NCBI GenBank assembly: GCA_030737875.1
Contig: CM060922.1
Location: 232,728,335 to 232,792,334 of the forward strand
Reading direction: 5' to 3'
Origin: Allium sativum
Taxonomy: Eukaryota > Streptophyta > Magnoliopsida > Asparagales > Amaryllidaceae
DNA: 64,000 nucleotides
Part shown: positions 11,015 through 25,084 of the stretch, one piece after another
Position numbering within the stretch: position 1 is the first letter of the stretch
Layout: every line of letters starts with the position of its first letter
The notes under the pieces: model-generated
Database searches by the model: none
Told to the model about the DNA's origin: nothing
What the model saw: the letters and a program-made list of their open reading frames with translations, nothing else
Made by a program: the position numbers and the translations under genes

Positions 11015-13653
11015 TGATCAAATTTTGACCAAAAATTGCAGATTTGAACCATTCAGATTCAAACGACGGTGAGAAATCATTTTTTATTTCTATTTATTTT
11101 AAAATAATTAGAGTAAATTATAATTGTATTCTCATTGATTCGCTGTATATTTCTACATGATATGCTATGTGATTTGATTTGTATGTGATGCGTTAATATA
11201 GGTCTTTAACTTGGGAGATATTGTGTTATTATTAAATTTGCCATAAAAATGAATCAAGCATTTCTTTTGTTGTTATTTTTGTTGAATCAAAATATTTATT
11301 TGTAGAATCCACTCTGGTTGTTATTTGGATGTTTAGTAATTATTTATCATGATTGTTGATTACATGCAATATATGGAAACCATATAACTGAAACTATATG
11401 GTTATTGATTGAGTCACATTCTAATAAGGAATATTTTAGAAAAAGAATATTTTGATAAAGATTATTTTAAAATAAAGAATCTTTTTAAAATAAAGGATAT
11501 TTTATAATAACAAATATTTTAACATGATATCTAGTAAAGCTTTCCAATTTAATATATTAAACTGGAATTGAATGGAATACGATTTAATAATAATCGAGAT
11601 GAAATTCTGTAGAAGAAGATCGTTACTATATATGGAATTTAAAAGGCTTTGCTGTTATTCCACTAATATTATTGATCTGATACTGAAATTTATAATGATT
11701 ATATATTGATTTGATTTCTGTGAAAATTCCATATTTAATGGAAGATGATTTTGGGTTTACCATGAACTATGTTTTAAATGACATTAGTTCTTTAACCCAG
11801 TTAAAGATAAGATTTATTTCTTAAATTTAAATAATCGTTAAGTAACGATTTTTGATATTTAAAACCAAGTTGGAGTTTTAATAAATTTTTAAAAGAAAGA
11901 TTTAAGAATAAATTTAAAGAACTTATCTTTGAAAGAATAATGTGAATATTTTATTAAAAGAATATTCTGAATTGGAATGAGGCGTTTGATGTGTTTTTCT
12001 AGCAATTGATTTTTGATTATAAAATACGCGAGTTATTCGAAAAGACCGGGTTTAACCCATTCCGAATAATTATACGACGATTGGAATTCGAAGATTTGAA
12101 GACGGGGATTGAAGACCGACGATTTTCACATCGAATGGATGTGGTTCTACTGAGGCCCAAGATTGGAGTTTCTACCTTGAAGGGGCTTCAGTGGTAGCCG
12201 TCCGGGCGTACTTGTTGATTATTCGGATATGCGAGCACCTCACTTCCGTATTGGGCATATGGGACAAGGAATAAGATAACTCTGCTTTCGTTCAGACCTA
12301 AAATGGACTTGTAAATGGATGTGTGTTTGACATTGGATTTCATTCTATGTAAATTAAATTGATTTTTATTAATATTTATCAATTTGGTGGCCGAGAATTT
12401 ATTCTCTTGCTTAACACACTAGTATATATTAATAGTTATCGATCGCATGGCATGAATTTTCAATGTGGCATGCCAAGATGCAAATGATCAAGGCTTTTGT
12501 TGAAAATCAGGGCCTTGTAGGATGATCAAAGCATAGCCTATTTCGGCATAGCTTTGTGTATATCGTGACTTCGCGAACCTCACAACCCATGAAAAACGGG
12601 ATCAGGACCGTAGGGAGTGCACACGTTTCTTTCTAGCTAGAAGTGGTGTCAAGACTTACCAGCCCTGACATTTTTACTTATGTGCTTGATGGATTGAGGC
12701 GCCTCAGATTATTTATAGGCTGATAGTGGTCATATTATAGGTTCAAAGGACCGGGAAGCATGTGTTCAGGCGTAACTAATCCACTAGGGTATATTTGTGG
12801 ACCCGCCCTACCGCATCCAAGGGTTCACTGCGAGGAATCCGGAGGCATTTGCTAGAGTGTCTCGAATCAGAGAGGATGATCCCTAGCCTCGACTTAATCC
12901 AATTCCAATATGACACCAAGTTGTTTTGATTGTAAAACTAGTATGGCGACATAGTATATGGTAGCTATGTCGTTTATGATTGATACATTGTGATTGAAAT
13001 TGTTTTTTTGAAACACACACACACTAATAATAATATTAAATCCATTTTATCGTATCAAGCATTTTTGACCATTATAAGGTAAAACTCTGTCCTCCGGTTT
13101 GCGTTGCATTGTGTGATGGGACTTGAGTCTTATAATGGTTTCATTTTTGTAAAAAGCATTTCGTTGTTTTAACGATTTACTTTATTTATGCGCTGGTAAT
13201 CAAATGGAGTAAACCCGTTCCGCGTTAGCGGCGTGGTCATGTGAATAGCCTTATTATTAGATAAGTTAAGTTAAGATTTCTCATACCAGTCCCATGACTG
13301 ACCTGTAGTTTTTTTCACTGGCAAACTCGGGTGCTCATATTTTCCACACATGCAGTCAAGTAGCTTTTTGCAGATATATTTAGCAGGATTCTGGATCGAA
13401 GCTTAAAGCTGTGTCCAGAGCATTGATATTCTACCACTACGCATTGTATTATATTTTCTACTGCTATTTAAATGTAATTTAAATCTCTGATATTGTATTC
13501 CCAATGTATATTATTTATTCATACTCTGGAATATTCCTGTACTCTGATGTAATTGTTGTAACAGGAATAAAATGTTCTTCTGTTTGTGTTCTGATTTTTC
13601 CTGTTCTCAAAACAATTCGGGCTTTCATTTACGGGGAAGTTTGGGCCATTTCA
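11015..13653 (+). mobile_element. Element D: remaining part of the 5' LTR
   Basis: It matches the D 3' LTR from 15879 onward and ends at 13653 (...gggccatttca), immediately before a PBS. C inserted at TGATC and moved the front of this LTR left of the window. Relative to the 3' copy it lacks 1,454 bp between two AATATT motifs (16161 and 17615 in the 3' copy; junction at 11291-11296 here). The last 1.6 kb holds the conserved family block, with phrases such as gaagaccgacgatt and gatcgcatggcatgaatt. Confidence 0.8.
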
Positions 13654-14401
13654 TTTGGTATCAGAGCTTTGGTTTACAGAGCTCGAGAACAAGACACATT
13701 AGAAACTGAACGAAAGAATTCATCAGAGATTGGATTAGTAATATCCAATAGGAATGACTCGTTAGAGATGGGATCAGTAGTATCCTAGAATGAGTCCGGA
13801 GAGTGTTATTTTAAAAATAAAAGTGAAAACAAATTTAGTTTTGAAATTTTTATCTTAATATACGTATTTGAGTATATTATAATATTTTATTTTGGACAAT
13901 CGAGTATATAGAGATTTTAAAATACGTCTGATCCACGTGTATTTGAAGTCTCAAATATACTGGATAGATATAGAATCACACTTTAGTCGCCTGGAGATGC
14001 TCTGATGGTGGTTCGAAACATCATCAGAATTTATGCTCGAGCTTCGAAAGTGGTATATCTATATATTTCCATTGACTAGTGTGAGAACCAAAACTAGATA
14101 CGATTTATTGTTGTGATTTGCACTAAAAATATGATTTTAACTATATATAAAAATTATATATTTGAAAAATTAATTACCGAATTGATTGCTGGTTCTGCTG
14201 TTTATTAATTAGTTAACTAGTTAAAATATTGGAATGATAAGTTAATAAAACCAAGATATAAAAGAATGATAAATTTAGCCAAATTGAATTCAATATTGAA
14301 CTGAATTGAAAATGAATTCGAATTAAAAGTTGAGTTGGTTAATTAAACAACTTTCAGCTTCGTTCCTTTTCGAGGACGAAAAGATTTTAAGTGGGGAAGA
14401 T
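13654..14401 (+). mobile_element. Element D internal region, 0.75 kb, non-coding
   Basis: A perfect PBS TGGTATCAGAGC lies at 13656-13667 and the polypurine tract aagtggggaagat at 14389-14401. Just before the tract is cgaggacgaaaag, the usual chromovirus-like 3' motif. Between them is AT-rich DNA without gag or pol similarity that I can recognise. Post-PBS sequence tttggtttacagagctcgag is shared with F, G and, in diverged form, with L. Confidence 0.85.
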
Positions 14402-16329
14402 TGTAACAACCAAGAATTTTGGAACCAATTTAAAATTTTTATTTTAGAAATTTTAAGGGATTTTAATATTTAAAATTATTTATTTTAAATAATAATGATG
14501 AAAATTTTATTTAAATCGAAGTTAGAATGAATAAATTTTATTTTAATTATAAAAGGAGTTAGAAATGGCGTGGCAGTTCGAAAATTCAAGTTCTAATTTC
14601 AATTGAATATACAGAATTCAATACAAATCAGAATTGGACGAAACAAGAAATATTTAAATATGTTTAATAATATCCTTCTAACGAATGTAAGAAACTGAAA
14701 TTTCACTCTAGAAATTATAAGATATGTCCAGTTTAAAATTTAGAAAAGTCGTTGTCGAATTTATATATATTTATATATAATATATAGCCCGTAAAAATAG
14801 ACATTTAGCAAATGACCTCCGTTTTCGACAAAACCACTTTTGTTGGAACTGGAATGTAAAATTATTGCTAGGTTTCAATTTTAATAATTTTTCAAAACAA
14901 TATGTGAACGTGGCAGAAGAAAACATGTTTTGTCAATTTCAGTCAAATTTAATCAACTTGAAAATGGCTATTTTTTCAAACGATCTCTAAATTCAATGAA
15001 ATTAAATTTTTAGGACTGTGTCGTCAAAATAAAGATAGAAATAATTTTTCTGGAATTTTTAGAGTCGGCATGTGGCCCCAGTGAATTTAAATGTTAGATC
15101 GACTGAATTAAATAAAGGATTTAAATTTTGAATTAAATAAATCAGGCCAAAGACAATCGTTTGGGCTGACAGTACATAGTCCATTAGTTCCGAAATAGGG
15201 ACAATTAGGTAGAAATAACTCCTGTTGGGCTGAAATTGGTATTGTTAAGAATTTACATATTTATTTGTAAAAATTATTAATATAATATTATAAATAATAA
15301 AAAAAATCCAAAACCCTTCTTCATCGTTTTAACAGCCGCCGCCCTTTACTATTCGTAGCCTAAACTCTTCAAACTTTCTCCACTAAATTCTCTCAATCCA
15401 CAAAGAATTAGATCTCAATTCTTTGAGGATTTTGTAGTCCTCTTAGAGATCTATAAACCCATACCGGTTGCACACCCTGAAATTGCCCGTAGCTCGAGAT
15501 ACAGACCCCCAAACCCGCTAACTTTGGACTGACGCCACTAAGACTAGCCGCCACCGCACCCTGCCATGTCACCCTCGAACGGAGCGCCGCTCAGAGGTCT
15601 CCAGCGTGGTGCCGCCTGATCGCTCTCCAGTGTAATTTGTTGAGTGAAAAGGTTTGACCTAATTTGGAACCAAACAAAGAAAACCGCGGCCATGTACTGA
15701 TAAGAGGAAGAAAGGGTGAATTTTCTATTTTAGTTAATTTATTAACTTAATTTAAAAGTTAACAATCTAAATTAAATCGTATCTAATTTGTATGAACTCA
15801 GAACTGAACGATTTTCGAAGCTTTGCGATCGTAGAATCGAGATCTACGTTTCTAGTCTGACTGGATCCAATTCTGAGTTGATCGAATTTTGACCAAAAAT
15901 TGCAGATCTGAACCATTCAGATTCGAATGACGATGAGAAATCATATTTTATTTCTATTTCTATTTATTTCAAAATAATTAGAGTAAATCATAATTGTATT
16001 CTCATAGATTCGCTGTATATTTCTACATGCTACGCTACGTGATTTGATTTGTATGTGATGCATTAATGTAGATCTGTAATTTGGGTGATATTGTGTTATT
16101 ATTAAATTTGCAATAAAAATGAATCAAGCATTTCTTTTGTTGTTATTTTTGTTGAATCAAAATATTCAACAAAAGCGAGGCATCATCCTTATTATATTTT
16201 ATTGACGTTTTATTTGCTATAAGAATAAATCAAACATTTTGTTGTCATTTTGTTGAATCAAATATATTCAACAGAAATGGAATATTACCTTTGTTATTGG
16301 GTTGAATAAGAATTTTCGGTCCAAGGAAA

Positions 16330-17330
16330 TATCACACTTGTTTGATTAAACTAGAATTTTCAATCAAAATAAAAATATCACTTTTGTCATTTTAAAAGAA
16401 TGAGACAAAAATATTCATTTTTGTCATTTAAAAAAGGATATAACCAAAACATTCACTTTTGTCATTCTAAAAGAATGAATCCAAGACATTCACTTTTGTC
16501 ATTTGAAAGAATGAGACAGAAATATTCATTTTTTTATTTAAAACGGATTTAACCAAAATATTCATTTTTGTCATTTAAAAAGGATTTAACCAAAATATAC
16601 ATTTTTGACCATTAAAAAGGATTAAACAAAATATACATTTTTTTCATTAGAAAGAATGAAACATTTTAGTGCATTAAAAAAGAATAGAATTAAAAGATTA
16701 CATTTTCATGTAATATTTTTGTATATAAAAGAATAGAATTAAAAGATTACATTTTTATGTAATATTGTTTTCATTAAAAAGAATAGAATTAAAATATTAC
16801 ATTTTTATGTAATATTGTTTACAATAAAAAGAATTGAAATAGAAGATTAGATTTTTATTGTAATTTGTTTACAATAAAAAGAATTGAGAAAGAAGATTAG
16901 ATTTTTATTGTCATTTGTTTACAATAAAAAGAATTGAAATAGAAGATTCGGTTTTTATTGTCGATTTGTTACAATAAAAGTATAGTTATAAAGTTTGTAT
17001 TTTTAATGTCATTGTGCTACAATAAAAAGATTAGAATATAAAATTCACATTTTTGTTGTCATTTGTTTTACAATAAAAAGATTTAACGATAAAACTTCAT
17101 TTTTATTGTAAGTCATTTTCATTAAAAAGATTTGACAATGAAAATTATACTTTCATTCTATGCAATAAAAAGAATTAGATATTTGAATGGAATATGTTAA
17201 CAACAAAAATTTACATTTTTATGTCGTATATAGGAATCATTAAAATTTCTTATTGTTGAAATGAAATATGTTAGCAATAAAATTTACATTTTACTGTAGG
17301 AAGGATTAAAACATTCTCATTTATATGTTA
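16330..17330. repeat. A/T hairpin array in D 3' LTR
   Basis: Degenerate tandem units each contain an inverted repeat. The clearest are at 16821, 16871 and 16921 with a 50-bp period. In the first, acaataaaaa (16821-16830) pairs with tttttattgt (16852-16861). Neighbouring units use other stems, for example attacat with atgtaat near 16795. The array is missing from the 5' LTR of the same element. Confidence 0.75.
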
Positions 17331-18329
17331 TCGATGGTAATGAAAATATTCATATGTTAAAATACGATGTTAGTAATGTCTTGAAATATATGTATGTGAC
17401 GTTGAAATGTTTAATGTATTAAAGATAATGTTAGTATATTAATGATAATTCAAATAGAATATTACACTTCCATTTACAAGTAATCCGACTTGTTTATGTG
17501 ATTGGGATGATAATTTTCACACATCGCCCAAGTGCACAAATAATTTATTACTATCTGTTTGTTGGATGAAACCCCACACGGGTATTGGGATGATATTTGA
17601 CATACACTAATCCCAATATTTAGTTGTTGAATCCACTCTAGTTGTTATTTGGATGTTTAATAATTATTTATCATGATTGTTGATTACATGCAATATATGG
17701 AAACCATATAACTAAAACTATATGTTTATTGATTGAGTCACATTTTAAAAGGGAATATTTTAGAAAAAGAATATTTTGATAAATAACATTTTAAAATAAA
17801 GAATCTTTTTAAAATAAAGGATATTTTATAATAACAAATATTTTAACACGATATCCAGTAAAGTTTTCCAATTTAATATATTAAATTGGAATTGAATGGA
17901 ATACGATTTGATAATAATCGAGATGAAATTCTATAGAAGAAGACCGTTACTATATATGGAATTTAAAAGGCTTCGTCGTTATTCCATTTATATTATTGGT
18001 CTGATACTGAAATTTATAACGATTATATATTGATTTGATTTCTGTGAAAATTCCATATTTAATGGAAGATGATTTTGGGTTTACCGTGAACTATGTTTTA
18101 AATGACATTAGTTCTTTAACCCAGTTAAAGATAAGATTTATTTCTTAAATTTAAATAATCATTAAATAACGATTTTTGATATTTAAAACCAAGTTGAAGT
18201 TTTAATAAATCTTTAAAAGAAAGATTTAAGAATAAATTTAAATAATTATCTTTGATAGAATAATGTGAATATTTTACTAAAAGAATATTCTGAATTGGAA
18301 TGAGACGTTTGATGTGTTTTTATAGCACT

Positions 18330-19540
18330 TGATTTTTGATTATAAAATACGTGAATTATTCGGAAAGACCGGGTTTAACCCACTCCGAATAATTATACAA
18401 TGATTGGAAGTCGAAGATTTGAAGACGGTGATTGAAGACCGACGATCTTCACATTGAATGGATGTGCTGCTACTTAGGCCCATGATTGGAGTAGCTACCT
18501 TGAAGGGGCTTCAGTGGTAGCCGTCCGGACGTACTTGTTGATTGTTCGGATATGCGGGCACCTCACTTCCGTATTGGACATATGGGACGAGGAATAAGGT
18601 GACTCCGGTTTCGTTCAAACCCAGAACGGACTTGTAAATGGATGTGTGTCTTACATTGGATTTCATTCCATGTAAATTAAATTGTTTTTTATTAATATAT
18701 ATCTGTTTGATGGCGGAGAATTTATTCTCTTGCTTAACACCCTGGTATATATTAATAGTTATCGATCGCATGACGTGAATTGTCAATGTGACATGCCAAG
18801 ATGCAAATGATCAAGGCTTTTGTTGAAAAGAAGGGCCTTGTGGGATGATCACAGCATAGCCTATTTCGGCATAGCTCTGTGTATAGTGTGACTTCATGAA
18901 CCACGCACCCCGGTATGAGTTAAAAACAAGATCAAGACCGTAGGGAGTGCACATGTTTCTTTCTAGCTAGAAGTGGTGTCAGGACTTACCAGCCCTGACA
19001 TTTTTACTTATGTGGTTGATGGATTGAGGCGCCTCGAATTATTTATAGGCCGATAGTGGTCATATTATAGGTTCAAAAGGACCGGGAACATGTGTTCAAG
19101 CATAAATAATCCACTAAGGTATATTCGTGGATCGGCCCTACCGCATCCAAGGGTTCACTACAGGGGATCCTGAGGCATTTGCTAGAGTGTCTCTAATCGG
19201 AGAGGACGATTCCTAGCATCGACTCGTGATGGAAATCCAACTTCCAATACGACACCATGCGGTTTTGATTGTAAAACTAGTATGGCGACGTAGTATATGC
19301 TAGTTATGCCGTCTATGATTGACACATTGTGATTGAAATTGTTTTTTGAAACATATATACGCACAAATAATAATATCAAATCCGTTTTATCATATCAAGC
19401 ATTTTTTACCATTAAAAGTAAAACTCTATCCTCCGGTTTGCGTTGCATTGTGTGATGGGACTTGAGTCTTATAACGGTTTCATTTTTCTAAAAAGCATTG
19501 TGTTGTTTTAATGATTTACTTTATTTATGCACTGGCAATC
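18330..19540 (+). repeat. Conserved inverted-repeat-rich block of giant LTRs
   Basis: This block recurs in about ten copies in the window while flanking LTR sequence diverges. Others are near 12040-13653, 37090-38703 and 39400-41023 on the plus strand. Minus-strand copies are near 21017-22660, 28094-29730, 42054-43720, 48315-49880 and 56969-58640. Visible hairpins here are caaggc (18812-18817) with gccttg (18835-18840), enclosing cttttgttgaaaag, and tgtcagg (18977-18983) with cctgaca (18994-19000). There is no open frame of length in it. Confidence 0.7.
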
Positions 19541-21016
19541 TGTAACAACCCTGAATTTTGGGGTAAATTTAAAATTTTATATTAAGTAATTTTAATGAGT
19601 TTATGATATTTAAAATAATTTATTTAGAATAGTGATGATTAAAAATTGATTTCAATCAAAGTTGGAATGAATAATTTAATTTCAATTATAAAAGGAGTTA
19701 GAAATAGTGCGGTAGTTTGAAAAGTCAAACTTAAACTTTGACTGACCGTACAGGACGCAAAATTTAACGGATTTTAGTGAAACCAAAAATATTAGAATCT
19801 ATTTAAATATTTCTAACAACTCTGAAAAATTGAAAGTTCATAGCGGGAATCAAAAGTTATGCCCAAATTAAAATTTAGAAAGGTCGCTATGAAATTTATA
19901 AAGGTCAAAATGCTACTTTTTGCATACAAAGCAATTTGAACTCGAAACAACTTCCATTGAGTTCAGAATGACGTTTCTGCATTGAAAAATATTAAAAACT
20001 TATATATTTCGAGTTTTGAAAATTATTTGTTTAAAAATATATTTTTAATACTTAATATATACGCCTTGAAAATAGCCATTTTTCAAACGACCTCTGTTTT
20101 CTACGAAACCACTTTTTTGGATTCGGAATGTCAAAATATGGCTAAGTTTAATTTTTCATAATTTTTAGAATTAATTTGTGGCCGTGGCAAAAAGATTTCA
20201 GTTTTGTCAATCAATTTTAATCGACTTGAAAATAGTCATTTTTACAAACGGGCTCAGAATTCAATGAAATTAATTTTTCTGGATTCGTAGCGTCAAAATA
20301 TAGTTAAAACCATTTTTCAGGAATTTTTAGAGTTATTTTGTATCTTCGGTAAACTTTGACGTACGTTTGAACTTTAATACATGACTTAAATTTTAAATCT
20401 GAAAAACGGAGGCAAAGATTACCATTTGGGCTAACGGGGCGGGTCCAGATGAGTCTAGAATTGGGGCTAATGGTTGAGAACGACAGTCGTTGGGCTGAAA
20501 TTGGATAAAGTTGCAAAACGGGCCTTTTAAGGGATTAAAATATTATTTAAATGCACACATATCGAGACAAACTCACGCTCCTTCTTCCCAAATCTCTCAC
20601 GCACGCTGAACCCATCATTTGCCTCCCCTATCTCACCTTCTCTCCTCTCTTTCTCCTAATCCGCACACAATTAGTCCTAGCTATAGTTAAACTTTTTGAC
20701 GTTGTTGATCTCCTCTTCGATTCTAGACAAGTTTCTAACCTTCTCGTGCACCGGAGCACCCGAATCACCTCTCCAAACCCGCTGCCTTTGAACCTCCGCC
20801 CCCCCTCGATTGCTGCACCGCACCCCACCCCCTTCTATCCAAATACCCACCTCTCCAAGCCCTCCATCCTCCAACAAACGGCACCCAAAACTGTTTACTA
20901 CAGCTCAAGAAATTGTGATTCAAAGTTTTGAACAATTCAAGGTTATATAAATTTTAATTTTATTGACTTGCAACACTTGATTTCATTGCTAACTTTAATT
21001 TTAATTATTAAAAACA
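19541..21016 (+). mobile_element. Element E (solo LTR), first segment
   Basis: TGTAACAACCCTGAATTTTG begins right after actggcaatc of the D 3' LTR, with no polypurine tract, and E ends at 41023 without a PBS, so E is a solo LTR. The five bases before it are caatc and those after its end are taatc, one mismatch, with taatc also found in the D 5' LTR at this site. A C-rich leader follows tatttaaatg at about 20543. The possible 126-codon frame in that leader has no recognisable motif and is not called. F interrupts E at 21017. Confidence 0.75.
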
Positions 21017-24000
21017 TGTAACGGCAAGGAATTACGCTCGATCTGAATCAATCGTTAAACCGATCAAGACCGTTCAAAACCCCTGTTCATTTTGAGAACA
21101 GGAGAAATCAGAACGTAGACGGAAGAACATTTCATTGTATATTACAACAATTCCATCAGATACAAGAATATATAGAGTTTTAAATACTGTATTATACAAC
21201 AAAGAATATCAGAGATTTAAATACAGTATTGCAGCGGAAAAATAATACAAAATACAACTGAAAGTAATACACGGATACAGAGCTTACCGAGCATCGTTCC
21301 AGCTATAAATTAGGATCCTGTGAATATAAATCTGCAAAACCAAAACTACTAGCTGCCCATGTGGAAAATAGGGGCACCCAGAGTTTAGGCTAAAACAATA
21401 AAATCCAGGCCAGTCATGTGACTGGTGTGAGAACTAAAACAGTTATTAATCTTTATTTTTAAAGTTAGATAAATCAAGGGACCATGTCGTATAACACGGA
21501 ACAGGTTTCCTCCCAAGAATACCAGTGCATAAAACAAACAGCGCAATGCTAAATAAAGAAAAATGAAGCTATTATAAGACCCAAGTCCCATCACACAATG
21601 CAACGCAAACCGGAGGATAGGGTTTTCCCTTATAATAGCCAAACATGCTTGGTATGTTCAAAACAAATCATTTGTTACTATTATAGGTGTATAGTGTCAA
21701 AACAATTTCAATCATAAATATCAATCATAGACGGCATGGGTACCATATATCATGTCGCCATACTAGTTCTACAAATAAAACCGCAATATCACGTATTGGA
21801 AATTGGATTTCTGTCATGAGTCGAGGCAAGGGGCAAGCTCCTCTCCGCGTTCGAGACACTCTAGCAAATGTCCCAGGACCCCACTATGATCCTTTGGAAC
21901 CTCCAAGGCCGGTCCTCTCTTACTTTTGAGGATTGGTTATTCCTGAACACACGTTTCCCGGTCCTAACAGATCTAATATCGATGTGCCTCGTATCCAACA
22001 ACTACACAGTTGAAAAGTATATAAATGTCAGGGCTGGTAGGTCATTGACCCCACCATAGCTAGAAAGAAACATCGTGCACTCCTTGTGTCCGTATCCTGT
22101 TTTTAACTCATACCGAGGTGTGAGGCTCGCGAATTCACGTTATACACAAAGCTACGCCATACAGGCCGTGCTTTTATCATCAACCACAAGACTTTGCTTT
22201 TCAACAGAAGCCTTGATCAATTGCCACTTACGCGTGCCACACTGATAATTCACTCCATGCGACTGATGTCCATCGATATACAACCTCTGAGCTCGTACGT
22301 CACAGAGAAGGGCGTTAAGCAAGAGAATAAATTCTCCATCGCCAAACAGATGTATATTTAATAGAGATCAATCAACACAGAATAAAATCCAATGTCAGAC
22401 ACACAGTCCATTTACAAGTTCGTTCTGGGTCTGAACGAAACCGGAGGCACTTTCCTCACATATCCTTCCATCTCCAAGTACGTCTGGACGATCACCAACT
22501 GTTTCTCTCATCCTGGGTGTACAGCCCAATCAAGATCATCAGTAATCACCCAAACGATGTGAAGACTTCCGGTCTTCAACCACCGTCTTTATCTTCGACA
22601 TCTCGTCGAATCGGTTATTCAGAATGGGTATAAACCCGGCCTTTCTGAATAACCCACGTATATGATAAACAAATGTTACACAATCATAACAAATGCCTCT
22701 TTCCAATTTAGAATATTCTTTTATTCACAAAATCACATTTTTAGGGAATAGGTTCCCATTAATTTTATCAAAGATAAATTCTTCTAAATTTATTCTTTAA
22801 TCTTCCTTTGGATATCATTTCAAACTAGTCGGGATTAGCGAACCACACCGAAGTAATTATTTATTTTATTTCCCAATCCCAACCTATTCATCCCATGGAG
22901 CAAAACTGGTAATACTCCATATCTAACACCACGGTGATATCGGTAAAATTATTACCATTTCACGTTCAAATCTAATTAAAGATTTAACTATCGCTTTGGA
23001 GCAAAACTCGTGGTACTCCATTCTCGATCACCTTTCAGATTTGATAATTTAAATTATCAATTCACATTTCAATCTAATTAAAGATTCATTAAAACTCCAA
23101 TTAGTTTTAATCTTTTCAAAAATCAACATTTAATCTTTAACTGGGTTAAAGAACCAATGTCATCTAAAACATGGTTCATGACAAACCCAAATCACATTTG
23201 ATATTAAATACAAGGCTCTGAATAGAAAATATACCAGCTTATATTCAATATCAAATTCTGAAACCAACAAATATCCCATTGGAACCAACGATATAAAATA
23301 TATCTTTCAAATTCCCATAACAATATCTGTACAGCCACGAAATCCAACATCGAAATATTCCGAAGATAATTTCGATTCAAATCCATTTCCACTTTATATT
23401 TTGGAAATTCTGATATATTTTAAAACCAATTCAAATTCAAATTATTTATTTCAAAAATAAATTGATTGTAGTTCTAGTTCAAAACTAGTTCATTTCGATA
23501 AAAATCTATTTTTATCTTTTCAAATGTGGAGTTTTTCATCCCAATTTTTCCCAAATCACTTCTTATGATTTTACACAAATTATTGATATTTTTAATAATT
23601 TTATCAAGGCCCATACAGTCGATTTCCATCAACGGCCATCGAACTGCACTTACAGCGACCTTTTCCAAATTTTATTTGGACATAATTCCAAAACCAACCG
23701 TTAGATTTCAAATTTCAAATAATCATTGGAAAGATCTTTTCAATACGAACCCAACGGTTCCGGTTTCAGGAGAATCCGGCGGTCGGATCTCCCGCAACGT
23801 CAATTCGAAGTCAATGGTCGAAATTTTCGAACTACCGCAGCGAGGCGCAATCTATTCATGCCATTATATATATTATATATATATTACATATATTTCGTCG
23901 ATTTCCTTTTAAAACGTATTTTATAAATCGTTTTAAATTTGTTTTCAAAACCATTTCAACTCTACATTCAATTTCTAATCAACATTGAATTTTCATTTAT

Positions 24001-24894
24001 AAATTCGTTTTAAATTCATTTCAAATTCATTTCAATTCAAATCGATTTCAATTCAATTTCGATTCGAATTCAATTCACTATAATATTCATTTCAATTTGA
24101 ATAAAATCGATATAAATACCGTTCACGTCAAAATGGCGCAAATCTAATCAACACGGCTTTATATATTTCAATCACTTCGTTATTCTATTCAACAAATGAA
24201 TATTTATTCTATTCAACACATGAATTTATATTTCTTTCAATACTTGACTAATCTCAACGAATGAGTACTGTCAACACCACTATTTTTGTTATTTAAAATA
24301 TTTTATAAAATATTGGTATCTATCGTTTGATTTTCAAATCAGACTCCAACTATAAAGTAGTAAGAGAATGATTTTAAATATGATAAAGATGTGAATTTGA
24401 TTATTAAAATATTTCTTGCAACACATGGTAATTTTCAACACATGATTATTTATCTATTTTTCACCACATGATTATTTATCTATTTTTCACAATTGGAATG
24501 AGGCCCAATCAATTACCATATAATGTTAATTATATGGATTCCACACAACACATGTATATAATCACAACAATAAATAATCATTGATCATCCGAAGTGCACT
24601 ACACTATATAAGCATCAAATATAGATATCTAACGCTTATAACAGCCTTTCAACCAATCGATCGACATACAATTAATCAATCGGGATGAGTGGACTTCAAA
24701 CATCGTCCCAACACCCGTGTGGGGTTTCACATCAACAAACACACATTTTCGTTTATTCACACACCCGTTAAGAATTATATTTTTAACAATAAAATATTTT
24801 TAACTGTATAAATATTTTTAACTGTATAAATATTTTATTTCTTTTCACATCACACAATCAATTTTCACCACAACAAACAAACGAACAAACAAGC

Positions 24895-24913
24895 CATCCA
24901 TGGTCTGTGGATG
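24895..24913. repeat. 6-bp stem hairpin with a counterpart in H
   Basis: CATCCA (24895-24900) and TGGATG (24908-24913) enclose seven bases. The F 5' LTR has the same hairpin at 31984-32002. Solo LTR H has CGTCCA and TGGACG with a seven-base loop at 60596-60614, so both sides of the pair differ together. Confidence 0.6.
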
Positions 24914-25084
24914 ACGGGTGTCGGGTGCTGCTAAGCACCGTCTGCATGCTAGTATATATTTTATAACTAGAAAAGGAATTTAAAGTGAGAAGTTCTCACA
25001 GATTTGCGGATTCAACTCGATAGCTCTTCTTGTGTAGGAAATCTTCACCGTGATCGCCTTTCATCACTTTCGTTGCCCGTAGCC

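Larger units (their letters stand above)
14402..19540 (+). mobile_element. Element D: 3' LTR, first part
   Basis: It starts TGTAACAACCAAG directly after the polypurine tract. Recognisable landmarks are aaaggagttagaaatggcg (about 14555), a pyrimidine- and C-rich leader after an AT-rich TATA-like zone near 15290, a hairpin-rich AT array (about 16330-17330), and the conserved 3' block (18330 onward). It is cut at 19540 by solo LTR E and resumes at 41024. The reassembled length is about 5.59 kb. It has no coding potential. Confidence 0.8.

Noticed and set aside
20551..20931. 126-codon open frame in the leader of solo LTR E
   Set aside because: C-rich leader without recognisable motifs. The equivalent region of D has no matching frame.
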